Source: Portulaca oleracea (lineage: Eukaryota; Streptophyta; Magnoliopsida; Caryophyllales; Portulacaceae). From it: a stretch of 64,000 nucleotides of DNA. The notes beneath the pieces were generated by a model. It saw only the letters and a program-made list of their open reading frames with translations, did no database searches and had not been told where the DNA came from. Made by a program: the position numbers and the translations under genes. The stretch is from contig CM055872.1 of assembly GCA_029582165.1 (NCBI GenBank), positions 48,311,695-48,375,694 on the forward strand, in the 5' to 3' direction. Positions 21,983 to 33,184 of the stretch are shown here, one piece after another; the first letter of the stretch is position 1, and each line of letters opens with the position of its first letter.

Positions 21983-22116
21983 TAGTATTTATTATGATTT
22001 TTATATTAATTTTTTTTTATAGATACGATACTAATTATCAATTATAAGAAGCACGAGATATGTTGTGCAAAATCGCTCTCATGTAGGTACAATGTCTTCA
22101 CGACAATACTAATTTT

Positions 22117-23448
22117 TTTGATGGATACTACTAATTATCCGAGACATCCAAGGACCTCAGACGAGATTTCATTAATAAAGACAAAATTCTGGATACAAGA
22201 AAAGGGATCTCTGTCTTCATTCAATCAATCCAATATTTACCTAAAGTATGTGGGAACTAATTATGGATGTAAACCATGTAGGAAACCTGCAAGAAGTCAA
22301 AATTGGAAAACTCGCATCAAGAGGAGCCGAAAAATAAGAGATTGAAGGTCGATTCTGGCAATCAGACCAAGGAAGGAATCAAGACTGCTCAACGAAAGGA
22401 TATGACGATCACTCAGAACGGAAATAAGACGTTTGGAAGATGACTGTGACTTTCAAGATTACACATGGGTCAAGAAGACTATATATTCGTTCGAAGTACC
22501 AGTTAAGAAGGTATTCGAATATTCCAAGGGAAGAAATCGAGAAAAGCAAACCAAGTGGGAAATCAATTTAGTAATTTCTGAGTTTGTAACTAATTTGTTT
22601 GGTGAGAAATTTTGTACCCAACGAGGAGTTTTGGTGAGTGTGAGTGAATTTTGTAATAGTGGCTAAGTGTTGAGCCTCTGTGAGTGTGTAGTCATCAAAG
22701 AAGTTGGTGATAGTTCTCTTCTGTATTGTGACCCTTCACCAACGTGGTTGGTAAGATTAGTTCTCTATACTACCTCAAGGACATTGAGCCTAGGCAGTGA
22801 GTTCTTTTGTAATCGTTCTTGTTTGTAACGAAGTTAAGTTCAATTATTAATTAACAATTATTTTCGTGACACAGTGTGTTGAATCTTGCACAAGGTCAAG
22901 ATAAGTTGCTAACGTCCTTATCCTAGTGTGCAGAATTTTTAATTAACCATATTTAAGGTTGTTAAAACCGGGATTCTAGTTAGCATCGACGAGCGTAGAA
23001 TTGATTGAAATCGTAGAATCGGATCGAGGATCGTACGATTCTAATGCAATATACAAATATATAAAAAATTGTTCTATAACAGTTAAAATTTAACAAATAT
23101 TCACTACAAATGATGCAATACGTTAAATTGTATAATAGTTGACAACTTTTATATAAAACTTGTATATATTGTTGTGAAAAAAATTTAAAGATAATAATGT
23201 GCGCAAACATTATCAAATTCATGTAGGATCGTGGATCGATTCGCATGATCATAGAATCGTGCATGTATCGATTCTAACACATAATATTCAGCCTAAATCT
23301 AGATCGTAAGATTCTAACAACTTTAAGACCTTAATAAGAGTTGGATCGATGGAAGGTTTTTGGATCGTAAACTCGTAGAATCGCCGATAAGGATCGAGAT
23401 TTTAATAATTATGACCGTATTCACCACTCGATCTCTAGGGTTCTTTCA
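22117..23448 (+). mobile_element. SIRE/Maximus-like Copia LTR
   Basis: The LTR start is approximate. The right end (ctctagggttctttca, to 23448) matches the end of the LTR at 30307-31148, and both hold the block with attcacc. It is followed at once by a degenerate primer binding site (actggtataagaga) and a gag start. The GATTCTACGATCC repeat (22948-23413) is inserted near its 3' end. No promoter box was assigned. Confidence 0.65.
22948..23413. mobile_element. Repeat with GATTCTACGATCC words, copy B
   Basis: The reverse-oriented relative of 4868-5318. It runs from CATATTTAAGG to AATAATTATG inside the Copia LTR, whose sequence (aattaac / accgtattcacc) continues on both sides as in the other LTR copy. 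Target duplication is not clear here. Confidence 0.7.
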
Positions 23449-23651
23449 ACTGGTATAAGAGAACGTCCATTCAAAAAAGAGTTTAATAGCTCTGTGTTAA
23501 AGATCATGGCCGGAGTTGACAACTATAAGATTGGCCAAGGACGTTCATGGACAAGACCACAACTATTTCTAGGTTCAAATTTTAGGAAGTGAAAGAGACA
23601 GATGAAACTTTTTCTCAAATATCAGGATGAAGATCTTTAGAATGCCAAGAC
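23449..23651 (+). pseudogene. SIRE-like Copia PBS and gag N-terminus
   Basis: A primer-site-like actggtataagag is followed by an ATG at 23507: MAGVDNYKIGQGRSWTRPQL, then a KRQMKLFLKYQDEDL segment after a stop. This is the usual start of SIRE/Maximus Copia gag (RPP.F.G..Y..WK..M..FL). It is cut off where the LTR-like repeat begins near 23652. Confidence 0.65.
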
Positions 23652-24150
23652 TGTCGGTTTCCGAGGTAGGATGGCATGCCAAGTTCACTGGGATGCTGAG
23701 TCAGCAAGCATGCCAAGTCCACGGGCGGACAGATTCGGCAGCTAAGTAACTGCCGACGGTTATAACAGTTGACAGTTACAACTTCCATTCGGTTGAAGGC
23801 AGGTTTTTGAATTTGATGAATCTAATCCCTTGTGAAACAATATCTATCCCTTTAAAGTGACGGTACAGATTGGTAGTTATCTTCACCCAGGCAGTGGGTT
23901 TTTTGTCCGTGCCATCTTTTGTATAAATAGTCCCTTGTCCCTAAGAAGAATTGTTGTTGCATTTGATGTTTTGATATTCGAGTGTAAAAGCTTTTTATCT
24001 ATACTACTCAATAAAGATCGTGTTGTCTTCTCCCTTACTTTCGTGTGTTGTTATTCTTTGTATGTTCAATTGTGAAGGTTGACTTGGTTGTGAACTTGAC
24101 TGTCGCACAGCGGAAAAACTTGAAATTAACTAAGGCAAAATTTTTCCAGC
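23652..24150 (+). mobile_element. LTR-like repeat, copy 1
   Basis: About 500 bp starting TGTCGGTTTCCGAGG. A TATAAATA box lies near 23922-23929 and an AATAAAG poly(A) signal near 24010. The right part (from about 23730) is clearly related to 40220-40650 in the same orientation. Promoter plus poly(A) signal in this order fits an LTR. Exact ends and family are unresolved. Confidence 0.6.
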
Positions 24151-24400
24151 TTGGTCCTCTTTCGAGAACTCACGGACTTTTCCGAAAAGGTCTGTCTCGA
24201 TCCTTCATAGAAGGGAAAAGGGGCAAAGCAAGAAAAATCGAAGGGTGTATATAGTACTTCTTCCAATGGAAAGGGCAAAGCGAGGATGATGCTACGTGGG
24301 AGAGAGATATCAACTTGGGGTAGTTTAAGGATAAGATCCGCGAATACTTGACGAGGGCGTCAAGTTCATCGGGTGGGGCTGGTTTATAAGACCCTTGTTG
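24150..24400 (+). pseudogene. Chromodomain remnant of a Ty3/Gypsy chromovirus
   Basis: The plus strand reads RKIEG...FFQWKGQSEDDATWEREI, then FKDKIREYLTRASSSSGGAGL with one frameshift and stops. QWKGKSEDDATWE followed by W.FKDKI is the hallmark of the C-terminal chromodomain of chromovirus integrases, which targets insertion to marked histones. The integrase core itself is absent. Confidence 0.7.
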
Positions 24401-24501
24401 TCCCGGGCATGATAATGTTGCTGAAAGACTTATCTTAGCAAGGTCTTGACGAGCAATGGGATGGATGGATCCTAAGTCAGTCGGACAAGCCTAGCGTTGG
24501 C

Positions 24502-26429
24502 ATGGCTAAAGACAAGGCTGGGGGACTTGTCGTTACCGCGATGAATTGGCCGCCTGCATTACACACATCTAGTGGCCGTTATAAAGGTGAAGGATTTGGG
24601 AGCCTTCCTCTTCCTCGGCGTCAGTTCATTGTGATGGTGTATTTTATCAATGCAACGATTTTTGCGAACTGTGGAGATACAATCACTCTCTCCTGGGCAC
24701 ATCACCTCCTGGATTTTGGCGAGGAGAGATTATTTAACTGGGCAGTTGCTGCTTATGCCCATTTGGTCAGGGGAATGCTAGTTGTCTGCTGACCTACCGG
24801 TTTTGACACAGTGGCGCGTACGAGGGCAACGGAGGCTAAGAAGCTCAACCTGGGGAGCAGCCTTTGGCGAGTCTTGGAGGCATGGTCTAGGTCTTTTCCT
24901 TTGGAAACTTGTGATGTGCAAATTTCTTCTTTGCTAAGAACCCTCCCTGGTATGCAGGTGTGGGTTTTGGCCCATTTTCTCCCTGCAGTCGGTGGGACCA
25001 ACAATGGCGATCTGCACGTTCCAGCTGCTCGGCGATGGTCAGACGCATCCGGCTACCATCGGCCAAAATTCCATTTCAAGGACTTGAATGGACTTAGGAG
25101 GATTATCGACAACCTCAGACCGGTACGTCTTGCATTTTCTTTTTCGTTATCTGCCTTTTCTTCTCTCGAGCCTTTGGTGACGACTACCACTACAGGAGGA
25201 CATTGTCTGATTCCCATGGAATGGATATAACGGGGGGGGGGGGGGCATTTATTACGATATACGCCTTGCAAGGGAAGAAAGCGAGCGTCGCTTGTTGTTG
25301 GAAGGTCCTTCTGGGCTCAGTTCTACTTGGGGGAATGCTTCTTCTTTCAACATACCGGGGAATGGCCTCCAAGAGTTCCCATGGATCCTCCCGAGCTCAT
25401 TTTTGATAGGCAAGCTTTGGCGGTGGATGAAATGGCTCGGCTGATGGCTGGTGAACCAGCGGTCAATTTTATTGTGCCTACGGATGACCGGGAACAGGCG
25501 GCTCTTCAACATAGAGGACGCCTTGCTTTTGCCCAGGTAAGGTCTTTCCTCTGCTTTTGTATTAACACTGCAAACTCCCGGCATTCTAACGATGTTTACC
25601 CTTCTGTAGCTGGGAGGATATTATAATCCTCTTCTGGACCAGCATGCATAGGAACCTGAGCAGGCGGGGGGTGAAGATATGCTGTTTGGATTCATCCATC
25701 TCTTGCTTAATGATCATGAAGTGCTACAGTTCTTCGATGCAAACCCAGTAAGTCGCATATTTTACAACCTTTTATCCTACATCATTGATTCTCATTCACC
25801 TTTTGTTTCCTTTCGTGCAGCAAGCGCATGCCCATATCTGCGTTCTGTTAAGGGAAGGCATCACGACCCGAGAGTTCATCGATCAGAACTTTGAAGATGG
25901 CCAATATCGGGGTCCAATGCCGGCTGCTGGTGATGAAGATAACAAGGCTCACTCCCATGTAAGCTTGCCACGGTCTAGGAGCTCGTCAAGACGTCCTCCT
26001 CGCCATTCTTCAGTAGGAGAAACAGGTAGTAGAGGTTTTCGTGGAGATGCAGGGGCAGGATCATCTAGGTGTAGGGATCAAGATCTGATGAGTGTGCCAC
26101 GCGATCCCTATGCCAACTCTTCGCGACGAAGGTCTCCTGATATCCCGGAGTTCATGGTGGAATACTGTTCGGAATCTAGTGGATTCCAAGGTTCAATGGA
26201 GATAGTGCCTAGTCCATGGGCGCCTCAATATCATGCTCAATCTATTGTCCCTTATAATCAGCCCCCTGGCTTCAGTCAGGATTATCCAGACTCTGGTTTT
26301 CATGGTATGCCTTCCAGCCAATTCATGTCCGGTCCTTGTGGTACTCAAGATGATCCACAGCCGGACTCCTTTGCTGATGCCACTATCAAGAGCCTATTTG
26401 GTAGCGACGGTTTTGGCGGAAACTTCTAG
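24502..26429 (+). pseudogene. Plant-mobile-domain-like gene, spliced but broken
   Basis: Reconstructed exons: 24502-25122, 25196-25536, 25610-25747, 25821-26429. Donors are GTACGT, GTAAGG, GTAAGT; acceptors TACAG, TGTAG, TGCAG. The first exon reads like a plant mobile domain: RRQFIVMVYFINATIFAN, then WAVAAYAHLVRGM and KKLNLGSSLWRVLEAW. The last exon is an intact 203-codon Ser/Arg- and Pro/Gly-rich tail ending GSDGFGGNF. Damage: in-frame TGA at 24790, TGA early in exon 2, a frameshift at the G run near 25231-25244 and TAG in exon 3. It may be the antisense extra ORF of the Tat/Ogre element to its right, or a captured host gene. Family call is from motif memory. Confidence 0.62.
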
Positions 26430-26920
26430 GCATTGCGGCAAGGGCTTTCCTTCTTTTTCTTTTTTTTTATGCAATGTAAAAAAAATTCCATGTAATAAAA
26501 AGAAAACGCGCAGTTAAATGCAGACCCGATTTTAGGTGATTTTGACTTTCTAAAGATGCGATATGCAAGCTCCTAATTTTATTTGCTCTTAGGTCAACTT
26601 CTATCTGCATACAGGGAAGAGATAAAAGGAAAGAATAATGTACAAAGGAATTTATAATTTCCTAAACTAAGGAAAATAAGACTACATTTTTACATAACAA
26701 AAAGGGAAAAGAAAACAAAAAAAAAAAACACGTAGCAAACCGTGTTTTCTGCATGGGTGCATGCACGTAGGGGTGTGAACTCTCAACGAGTTCATCCCCT
26801 CATCCTGGTGGCCGGTCGGCCTTCACATGGCGATAGACACCGTGGTTCATCCGAATGCGTGTTGCCAGGTGTTGTGTACATCCCCTTTGGTCTGACTGAG
26901 CAACCGTGTACTGGGCAAAA
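26430..26920. other. Spacer between two plus-strand pseudogenes
   Basis: Probable 3' UTR of the upstream pseudogene, with a poly(A)-like aataaa word near 26495, then AT-rich DNA grading into the next promoter. No ORF of note. Confidence 0.5.
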
Positions 26921-26927
26921 CCGAGGC

Positions 26928-26936
26928 TATATATAA
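26928..26936 (+). promoter_or_regulatory. TATA box upstream of DUF7745-like pseudogene
   Basis: tatatataa lies 64 bases before the ATG at 27000, with a C/T-rich leader (catctcctctcaatctttctc) between. The spacing is typical of a plant Pol II promoter. It sits inside transposon-derived DNA. Confidence 0.6.
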
Positions 26937-26999
26937 GCATGCCTTGTTGTTGAGAAATCACAACATTCTCATCTCCTCTCAATCTTTCTCATTTCAATC

Positions 27000-28347
27000 A
27001 TGGCTTTCGAAAGAAAATTCAACTCATGGATGAATACTCTCATTAAACCCGAAAAACGGCTCCTCCCCTACTACAACCTCACCTTGATTTTGAGCCTAAA
27101 GTAAGTGAAAATCGATTGGGTGTTTCCTAGAGCGGCCCTGACCTTTTGGGACCCTAAATTCCATGTCTTTCGCTTCTCCTGGAACGAATTGTGCCATCTT
27201 CTCGAAGAGTGGTCTTGTATGTTCAAATTTGATCTCTATGCTCCGCCAACAACTCCTCTTGCTCACAATTATCGCGAAAAATTCGAGGAACTGACGAGCT
27301 TCAACCTTTGAGCATTACGATACATTCTAGTGGGTAACACAATCCATTTGCAAGCTCTAGTGGAATTCTTTCAATCTCCAGAGGCGCTTAGACTCAACGC
27401 GGCGTTGCGAGTGCGAGGTTTGGTATTTTGCATTTTAGCTTAATTTTTATTTTATTATGGTGGTTCGGGTTTTGCACCTCTCTCTCTCTCATCCATGTTG
27501 TAGACGAGATGTCCCGGGATTACAATCCTGCTCCGATGATGATTGCTGAGACCCTCCTCGACCTTGATTCATGGACAACAAAGCAAACCTTTCGCGAAAG
27601 TCCCCTCGCTCTTCAAGTGAGTATCGACATTCTTTTCTTTTTTGTTTCTTTCTTTTTCTCTTTTTTTTTATAATATTTTTCTCTGATTTTGCATGAATCA
27701 TCCGAGTGGTCCATGTGGAATCATGTGTCAATTTTTCTTTTTTTTTTCTTTGTTTTGGTTGTAATATATTTTTTTTGTGCAACCAAAATTCTCACTTCCT
27801 TCCTTTCGCCTGTAGATGTGGGTTATGGAGCATTTAGACATGATCTTTTCTCCCATCACCTCTTTAGAACTGGAAAACTTTTGCCAACGCAAAAGAAAGT
27901 CTGATACCCGCCATAATTTTGATGAGTGGGTCATTCAAGAACCACAAGAAAATCTGTTGGTGGGTTCATTGGTGGAAGGAACCATGCTTCTCGAGCCATT
28001 CTCGTAAGGCGGCCCAGATCACTCTGCTTGGCCTCACAGAGCTCACATATTACTTCCCCGATCGAGTCAAGCGGCAAATGGGGCATTCTCAAGACATTCC
28101 TCTTCCTCCGTGCGAGATTCTCGACCTTACCCATCTCCAAGGGTCGGTGATTGACTCATGGCTCAAATACTGGAAGAAACCGACTGGAAAGGAAGCGTTT
28201 GCCCCTAACTGTATCTCTACTACTTCAATAGACGGCTACCGTAGCTGGCTTGTTACTATTATCGGCGCTAGCCATTGGCGGGAAAGATCATCACGCTCAC
28301 CTCTTCGGGGCACCCCGAAATTGAAGAGTATCATCGTACGTGGCTAA
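27000..28347 (+). pseudogene. DUF7745-like ORF, antisense to Tat/Ogre pol
   Basis: An ATG at 27000 opens MAFERKFNSWMNTLIKPEKR. After an in-frame TAA come VFPRAALTFWDPKFHVFRFSWNELC and, in other frames, SRDYNPAPMMIAETLLDLDSW, MWVMEHLDMIFSP and YYFPDRVKRQMGHSQDIPLP. RAA..FWDP..H.FRF and the RQ.G..Q.IP region are hallmarks of the plant domain often annotated DUF7745. One intron fits well: 27617-27815 (GTGAGT...TGTAG, phase 0). In-frame stops at 27102 and 27309 and frameshifts near 27430 and 28000 make it a pseudogene. Such ORFs occur in Ogre/Tat elements. Function unknown. Confidence 0.65.
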
Positions 28348-28959
28348 CGATCCTGGGTCAAGTTCCAAAGATGAAGCGCACCCAAGAAAGGAAAAATAAG
28401 CAAGTCCAACTGAATTAAAAATACCGACTCCGACTCAACTAAGACTAGACTTAATACTAAATAAGGAGGATGGAGAGAAAGAGATGAAATGGAAGAAATG
28501 CGTGTACTTTGTATTTTTTTTATTTTGATGCTTTTCCTATTAGAAAATTGATAAAACAAAAATGTATTAAAAAGAATGTACTCCTTTTATTGATATCAGA
28601 AGCAAAGCATTACATTTATGTTTTTATAAGAATCAATACAAGCCATGCTCTTCTTCTTCTCGCCCTTCAAAAGCACAACTTCAACTGCGTCATTTTTATT
28701 TTCTCCTTTTACCTAACTTGTCCCGAAGGATTTTCAAGTTAGTCTCTCATTTTTCCTTTTTTTTTCCTTTTTTCTTTATACTCTCCTTTTGCCTGGCTTG
28801 CCTCAAAAAGGTTTTCAAGTCAGCGTTTCTATAATTTTTCACTTTTTTTTTTCCCTTTTCTCTCATAAGTAAGTGGCCTATTGGCAGTTCGGTTGCTTGC
28901 TTTTACAAGATAATGCATGTCTAAGTAGCTAAGGATACCAACCCTTAGAGGCTTAAATA
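28348..28959. other. Junction between antisense ORF and Tat/Ogre pol
   Basis: T-rich, non-coding. It lies between the 3' ends of the plus-strand pseudogene and the minus-strand integrase. The minus strand holds aataaaagg near 28579. No LTR or polypurine tract was recognised here, so the element's 3' LTR must be elsewhere or lost. Confidence 0.45.
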
Positions 28960-30308
28960 TAATATCTCTTTAACTGATCCAAGTTCACAGCTTGGGGAAG
29001 CTCCTCTCCCTCGGGCGTGGCTAATCGGGCGGCGCCTCCTGGAGTGACAGAAATAATGACATAGGGACCCTTCCAGTTTGGGGCAAACTTGCCTCGAGGA
29101 TCTTGACGTGCTGCCCTCATTTCTTGTAATACTAGACGCCCTTATGCTAAATCCCGATCTTTGACTTTCTTATTGAATGCTTGGGCAATCCGGCTCTGAT
29201 AAAGCTAGATATTATGCAAAGCATGGAGTCGTCTCTCATCTAATAACAACAACTCCTCATATCTAGCTCGGGCCCATTCGGCCTCAAAAATTTGACTTTC
29301 AGCAATGGTTCTTAGAGAGGGAAAGACGAGTTCGACTGGACCTCTTCCATCCCATATACTAGAGAGTATGGTGTAGCTCCAGTTGTAGTCCGAATTGACG
29401 TTCGATATCTCCATAGCGCGAAGAGAAGCTTGTCGGGGCAGTCTTTGTAAGTGACAACCATTTTCTTGATAATTTTTACCAGAGTTTTGTTTAGAGCCTC
29501 TACTACTCCATTGGTTTATGGCCGATAGGGAGAAGCATGGTGATGTCGGACCTTGTACTTGGCCAAAAGAGCTGCAAACTCGCCCATGAAATGGCTCCCG
29601 TTGTCACTGATCACCTCAAGTGGCACCCCGTATCTGCAAATGATGTTCCTTGGCATGAACTTGGCAACATGCTTCGTAGTGATTTTTGAGTATGAGGCAG
29701 GTTCTACCCACTTGGTAAAATACTCCACGGCTACGAACACATATTCATGTCCTCCTGTGCCTTGGGGTGAAATCTTCCCTATAATGTCGATCCCCCAAAC
29801 TGAGAATGGCCAAGGTGAGGCCAGAGTGGTCAAATAAGAAGACGGTTGATGCTTGAGATCAGCATACTCTTGACATTTCGGGCATCTTTTCACAAATTGG
29901 AGACAGTCGGATTCCATGGTCGACCAGAAATACCCTGCTCTTTGGATCTTTTTAACCAACATTCTACCGTTCATGTGTGGTCCACTCTCCCCTCAGTGAT
30001 CGAGGGGACTTCATTAATTCCTCAGCTTTCTCCTTATGAACACATAGGAGGTTTATCCCTGTAGCAGTCATCTTGTACAGACAGTCCTGAATAATGCAAT
30101 ATTGAGAGGCTACTAGCCGAATAGCCCTCCTGGCTCGACGCTCGGCATTCAGGGGGTATGAACCGTCTTTCAAAAATGCATAAATATCAAAGAACCATGC
30201 ATCAGTACTGACAGAACCGATCATTAGTTGTTGATGAACCGGACAGACCATGGCTCGAGGCTGAAGGACATTTACGACAAGCATCTCAAGGACGTTCCTG
30301 TCAAGCAC
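28960..30308 (-). pseudogene. Tat/Ogre-lineage integrase
   Basis: Minus strand. The pre-integrase linker (DAWFFDIYAFLKDGSYPL) leads to a zinc-binding segment (C...C in KRCPKCQEYADLKHQP, about 29860-29890). The core follows: WGIDIIGKISPQGTGGHEY, then VISDNGSHF with a catalytic Asp, then the HHHASPYRP region before a frameshift near 29516. The C-terminus has ATPYSLVYGME, ARARYEELLLLDERR and a PRGKFAPNWKGPY-type segment, ending about QLKRYY near 28965. Order and wording match plant Tat/Ogre Ty3/Gypsy elements. Frameshifts make it non-functional. Confidence 0.85.
30019..30253 (-). repeat. Duplicated Tat linker, distal copy
   Basis: About 235 bp nearly identical to 31143-31377 (roughly ten differences), coding the RNase H-integrase linker. 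The two copies bracket the Copia LTR at 30307-31148. Confidence 0.88.
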
Positions 30309-31148
30309 TATAGATAAAAGGAACAGGGAAGTGTTTCTGTAAACCAGTTACTCGATCCTTCCATTCTTATTTCTAACTAGACTAACCGATTGTAAACTTT
30401 GCTGTATAGGAAGCAATCGTGAAGAAATTAGAAGGAACAAGGATCGTGATTTACGGAGAAATCTTCCAAAAGAAGGAAAGGAAAATCGTCAATTTCGGAA
30501 AGACAAGCAAAGTGCAAAGAAGGAAAAAATCATCATCAATTCTAGAAAGACAAGCATGATGCATAGAAGGAAAGAATAGATCCCCAATGACTACTACCTC
30601 CCAGTTGCGCCCATAAATAGATGAATTGAAGACCGAAGAAATTAACGATTCCAAATGAAGTAATTGGGTGTTACCAAAATAGAGGGTACTCTGTTTTGAG
30701 TTCTTTTCTTCGTGTAGAAAAGTTGTATTCGGTGAGAAATTTGTGTTTGAGTGTAATCGATTCCTTAACTTAACTAGGATTTGATTGATACTCTTGTAAT
30801 CGATTCCTAGAAGGACTTAGGATCGATTAGTGTTTACACCAAATTTGTGGTTGGTGTGTGTTTCCCAGAAACTCTGTTCGAAGCTTCGTAGTTCGTTGTT
30901 CGCTGCAACCCTAAGGACGTTCACCTTAGGCAGTTGTTACATTCAAGCATATATTGTTCCAACGAAATAAAGGAGGTTATTCAGTTATCTCTTATTGTCC
31001 TTTATTTCAGCTTATCTTGGTTTATCTTCAGTTGAATCTTAATCTGAAAAGATTAAGAAACCCTAACGTCCTTTACCATTGAGTATTTGTGCAGAAATTT
31101 TCATAACCCTATTCACCCTCCCCCCCCCCCTCTAGGGTTCTTTCACCT
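30307..31148 (+). mobile_element. SIRE-like Copia LTR inside Tat/Ogre pol
   Basis: About 840 bp in plus orientation ending ctctagggttctttca, like the LTR end at 23448. It contains repeated gtaatcgattcct words and attcaccctcccccccccc just before the end. The left end is approximate. No gag or PBS follows, so it is probably a solo or broken LTR. No simple target duplication; duplicated Tat sequence flanks it instead. Confidence 0.65.
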
Positions 31149-31377
31149 AAACTTTCTCCTTATGAACACATAGGAGGTTTATCCCTGTAGCAGTCTTCTT
31201 GTACAAACGGTCCTGAATAATGCAATATTGAGAGGCTACTAGCCGAATAGCCCTCCTGGCTCGACGCTCGGCATTCAGCGGGTATGAACCGTCTTTCAGA
31301 AATGCGTAAATATCAAAGAACCATGCATCAGTACTGACAGAACCGATCATTAGTCATTGATGAACCAGACAGACCCT
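31143..31377 (-). repeat. Duplicated Tat linker, proximal copy
   Basis: The copy attached to the RNase H reading frame, starting just after CLVHQ with a TAA stop before LMIGSVSTDAWF. See the distal copy at 30019-30253. Confidence 0.88.
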
Positions 31378-31953
31378 TCTTTCTACTGTCCCTTGATCCT
31401 TTTCTGGCATAGCTACCATAGATGAAAGCTTGGCTAACGTATCAGCTAGCTCATTGTAGCTCCACGGTAGATATTTGAACTCAATATGGTTGAACTTCTC
31501 AGCTAGTTTGGACAAATGTTGCTGGTAAAGTGCCAAGGATTCGCTCTTCACCTTCCATACACTAGTAGCTTGATTGACGATTAGACTAGAGTCCCCAAAC
31601 ACTCGTAACCTTTTAATTCCCATCTCGAGGGCCACATGCATGCCCAAAATGTAGGCTTCATACTCAGTAGCATTATTTGTAGCCTCAAAGTCAAGCTTGA
31701 CTGCTAAAGAAAAGTGTATATCTTTGGGAGAAACCAGCAGAGCTCCAGCCCCGTATCCCATCTGATTAGCAGCACCATCAAAGTATAGCTTCCAAGTTTC
31801 CTCTTCAACTTGAAATATCTGTTCATCACTAAACTCCAAGCTCCCAGTATCAGGACTTCCTGTAGGAAACTCAGCTAGAAAATCGAAAACTGCATGCCCC
31901 TTAATGGACTTTTGTGGTCGACAGTGTAGATCGAACTCGGATAGCATGACCAC
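31354..31953 (-). pseudogene. Tat/Ogre additional (archaeal-like) RNase H
   Basis: A 199-codon open frame. WKLYFDGAANQMGYGAGALL supplies the first acidic residue, NNATEYEAYILGM the Glu, GDSSLIVNQ the next Asp and NELADTLAKL the last, i.e. the D-E-D-D set of an RNase H. This second RNase H, distinct from the one attached to RT, marks the Tat clade. The frame is well preserved compared with the rest of pol. Confidence 0.85.
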
Positions 31954-31956
31954 CCA

Positions 31957-33181
31957 TCAAGCAATCCTGCTGTTGATAGTAGGTTGTTCCATGATGTACT
32001 TGACTGGATTACACACCGCAATCATATACACAGTGTGTGAGAGCACATAGTGACGAAGCTTCTTTGTAGACCATACTAATGCCAAGGTTATCTTCTCAAT
32101 CTCTGAATAGCGGGACTCACACCCCATAAATTTCTTGCTAATGTAGTAAATAGCTCGTTCCAGACCATTACTTTCTTGTGGTAGCATAGCACCTATAGCG
32201 CTTGAGCTGATGGTGAGGTAAAGCAACAATGGTTTTCTGGAGATAGGCCGGACCAGTACCGGTGGATTAGTCAAGTCAGCCTTAACTTTCTCGAATGCTG
32301 CCTGACACTGGTCATCCCATTCGATCGTTGCTCCCTTCTTCAGCTTCTTGAATAATGGTTCACAAGCCATTGTAAGCTTAGAAATGAACCTGCTCAGATA
32401 TTGTACCCGCCCTAAGAAACCACAAATCTCCTTTTCTGTCCGAGGCGGAGGTATGTCTTGAATTGCTTTGATCTTGGACAGGTCAACTTCTATCCCATGT
32501 TGACTGACAATATAACCCAACAACTTTCCCGAAGTTACTCCAAACGCACATTTCTGCGAATTCAATCTCATGTTGTACTTGCGGAGCCTAAGGAAGAACT
32601 TGCGTAAGTTTGGAATATGATCTTCACGCTTTTTCGACATGACGATCATGTCGTCCACATATACCTCAACTTCTACGTGGATCATGTTATGCAGCAGGGT
32701 AGTGGCGGTACGTTAATAATTGGCACCAGCGTTCTTCAATCCGAAAGGCATGACAGTGTAACAGAAAGTTCCCCATGGAGTGATGAAAGATGTTTTCTCC
32801 ATATCTTCTTCAGCCATTTTTTATATGGTTGTACCCAGCATACCCATCCATGAACGATGGAAGCTCGTGTCCGCAAGTATGATAAACCAAGACGTCAATG
32901 TACGGCGAAGGAAAGCAATCCTTTGGGCTAGCTTTGTTTAGATCTCGAAAATCGACGCACATCCGAACCTTTCCGCCTTTCTTCGGAACAGAAAAAATGT
33001 TAGCCACCCACTCCGGGACTTCTACTGTCCTGATGAACTTAGCTTCTGACTGCTTGTTGATCTCACCGTGAATTTTGTCTGACCACTCATTCATAATTCT
33101 GCGAGGTCGTTGCTGTAGCGGCTTAGCATCCGGGAAGAGTGGAATCGCATGTTCAGCAATCTCCCTGTCGATCCCGGGCAT
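31957..33181 (-). pseudogene. Tat/Ogre reverse transcriptase and RNase H
   Basis: Two open segments in different frames: 33181-32810 (WVANIFSVPKKGGKVRMCVDFRDLN..., DGYAGYN) and 32685-31957 (YVDDMIVMSK, then KCAFGVTSGKLLGY, FLGRVQYLSRFI, and an RNase H region to TINSRIA). The catalytic YVDD is intact, but about 130 bp between the segments carries a frameshift and a stop. The product would be a Ty3/Gypsy RT of the Tat/Ogre lineage. Confidence 0.88.
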
Positions 33182-33184
33182 GTC

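Noticed and set aside
22118..22666. Plus-strand ORFs in the SIRE-like LTR
   Set aside because: They lie in the LTR untranslated sequence and do not resemble any protein.
27417..27900. Low-complexity T-rich ORFs
   Set aside because: Translations of the pyrimidine-rich intron 27617-27815 and its flanks.
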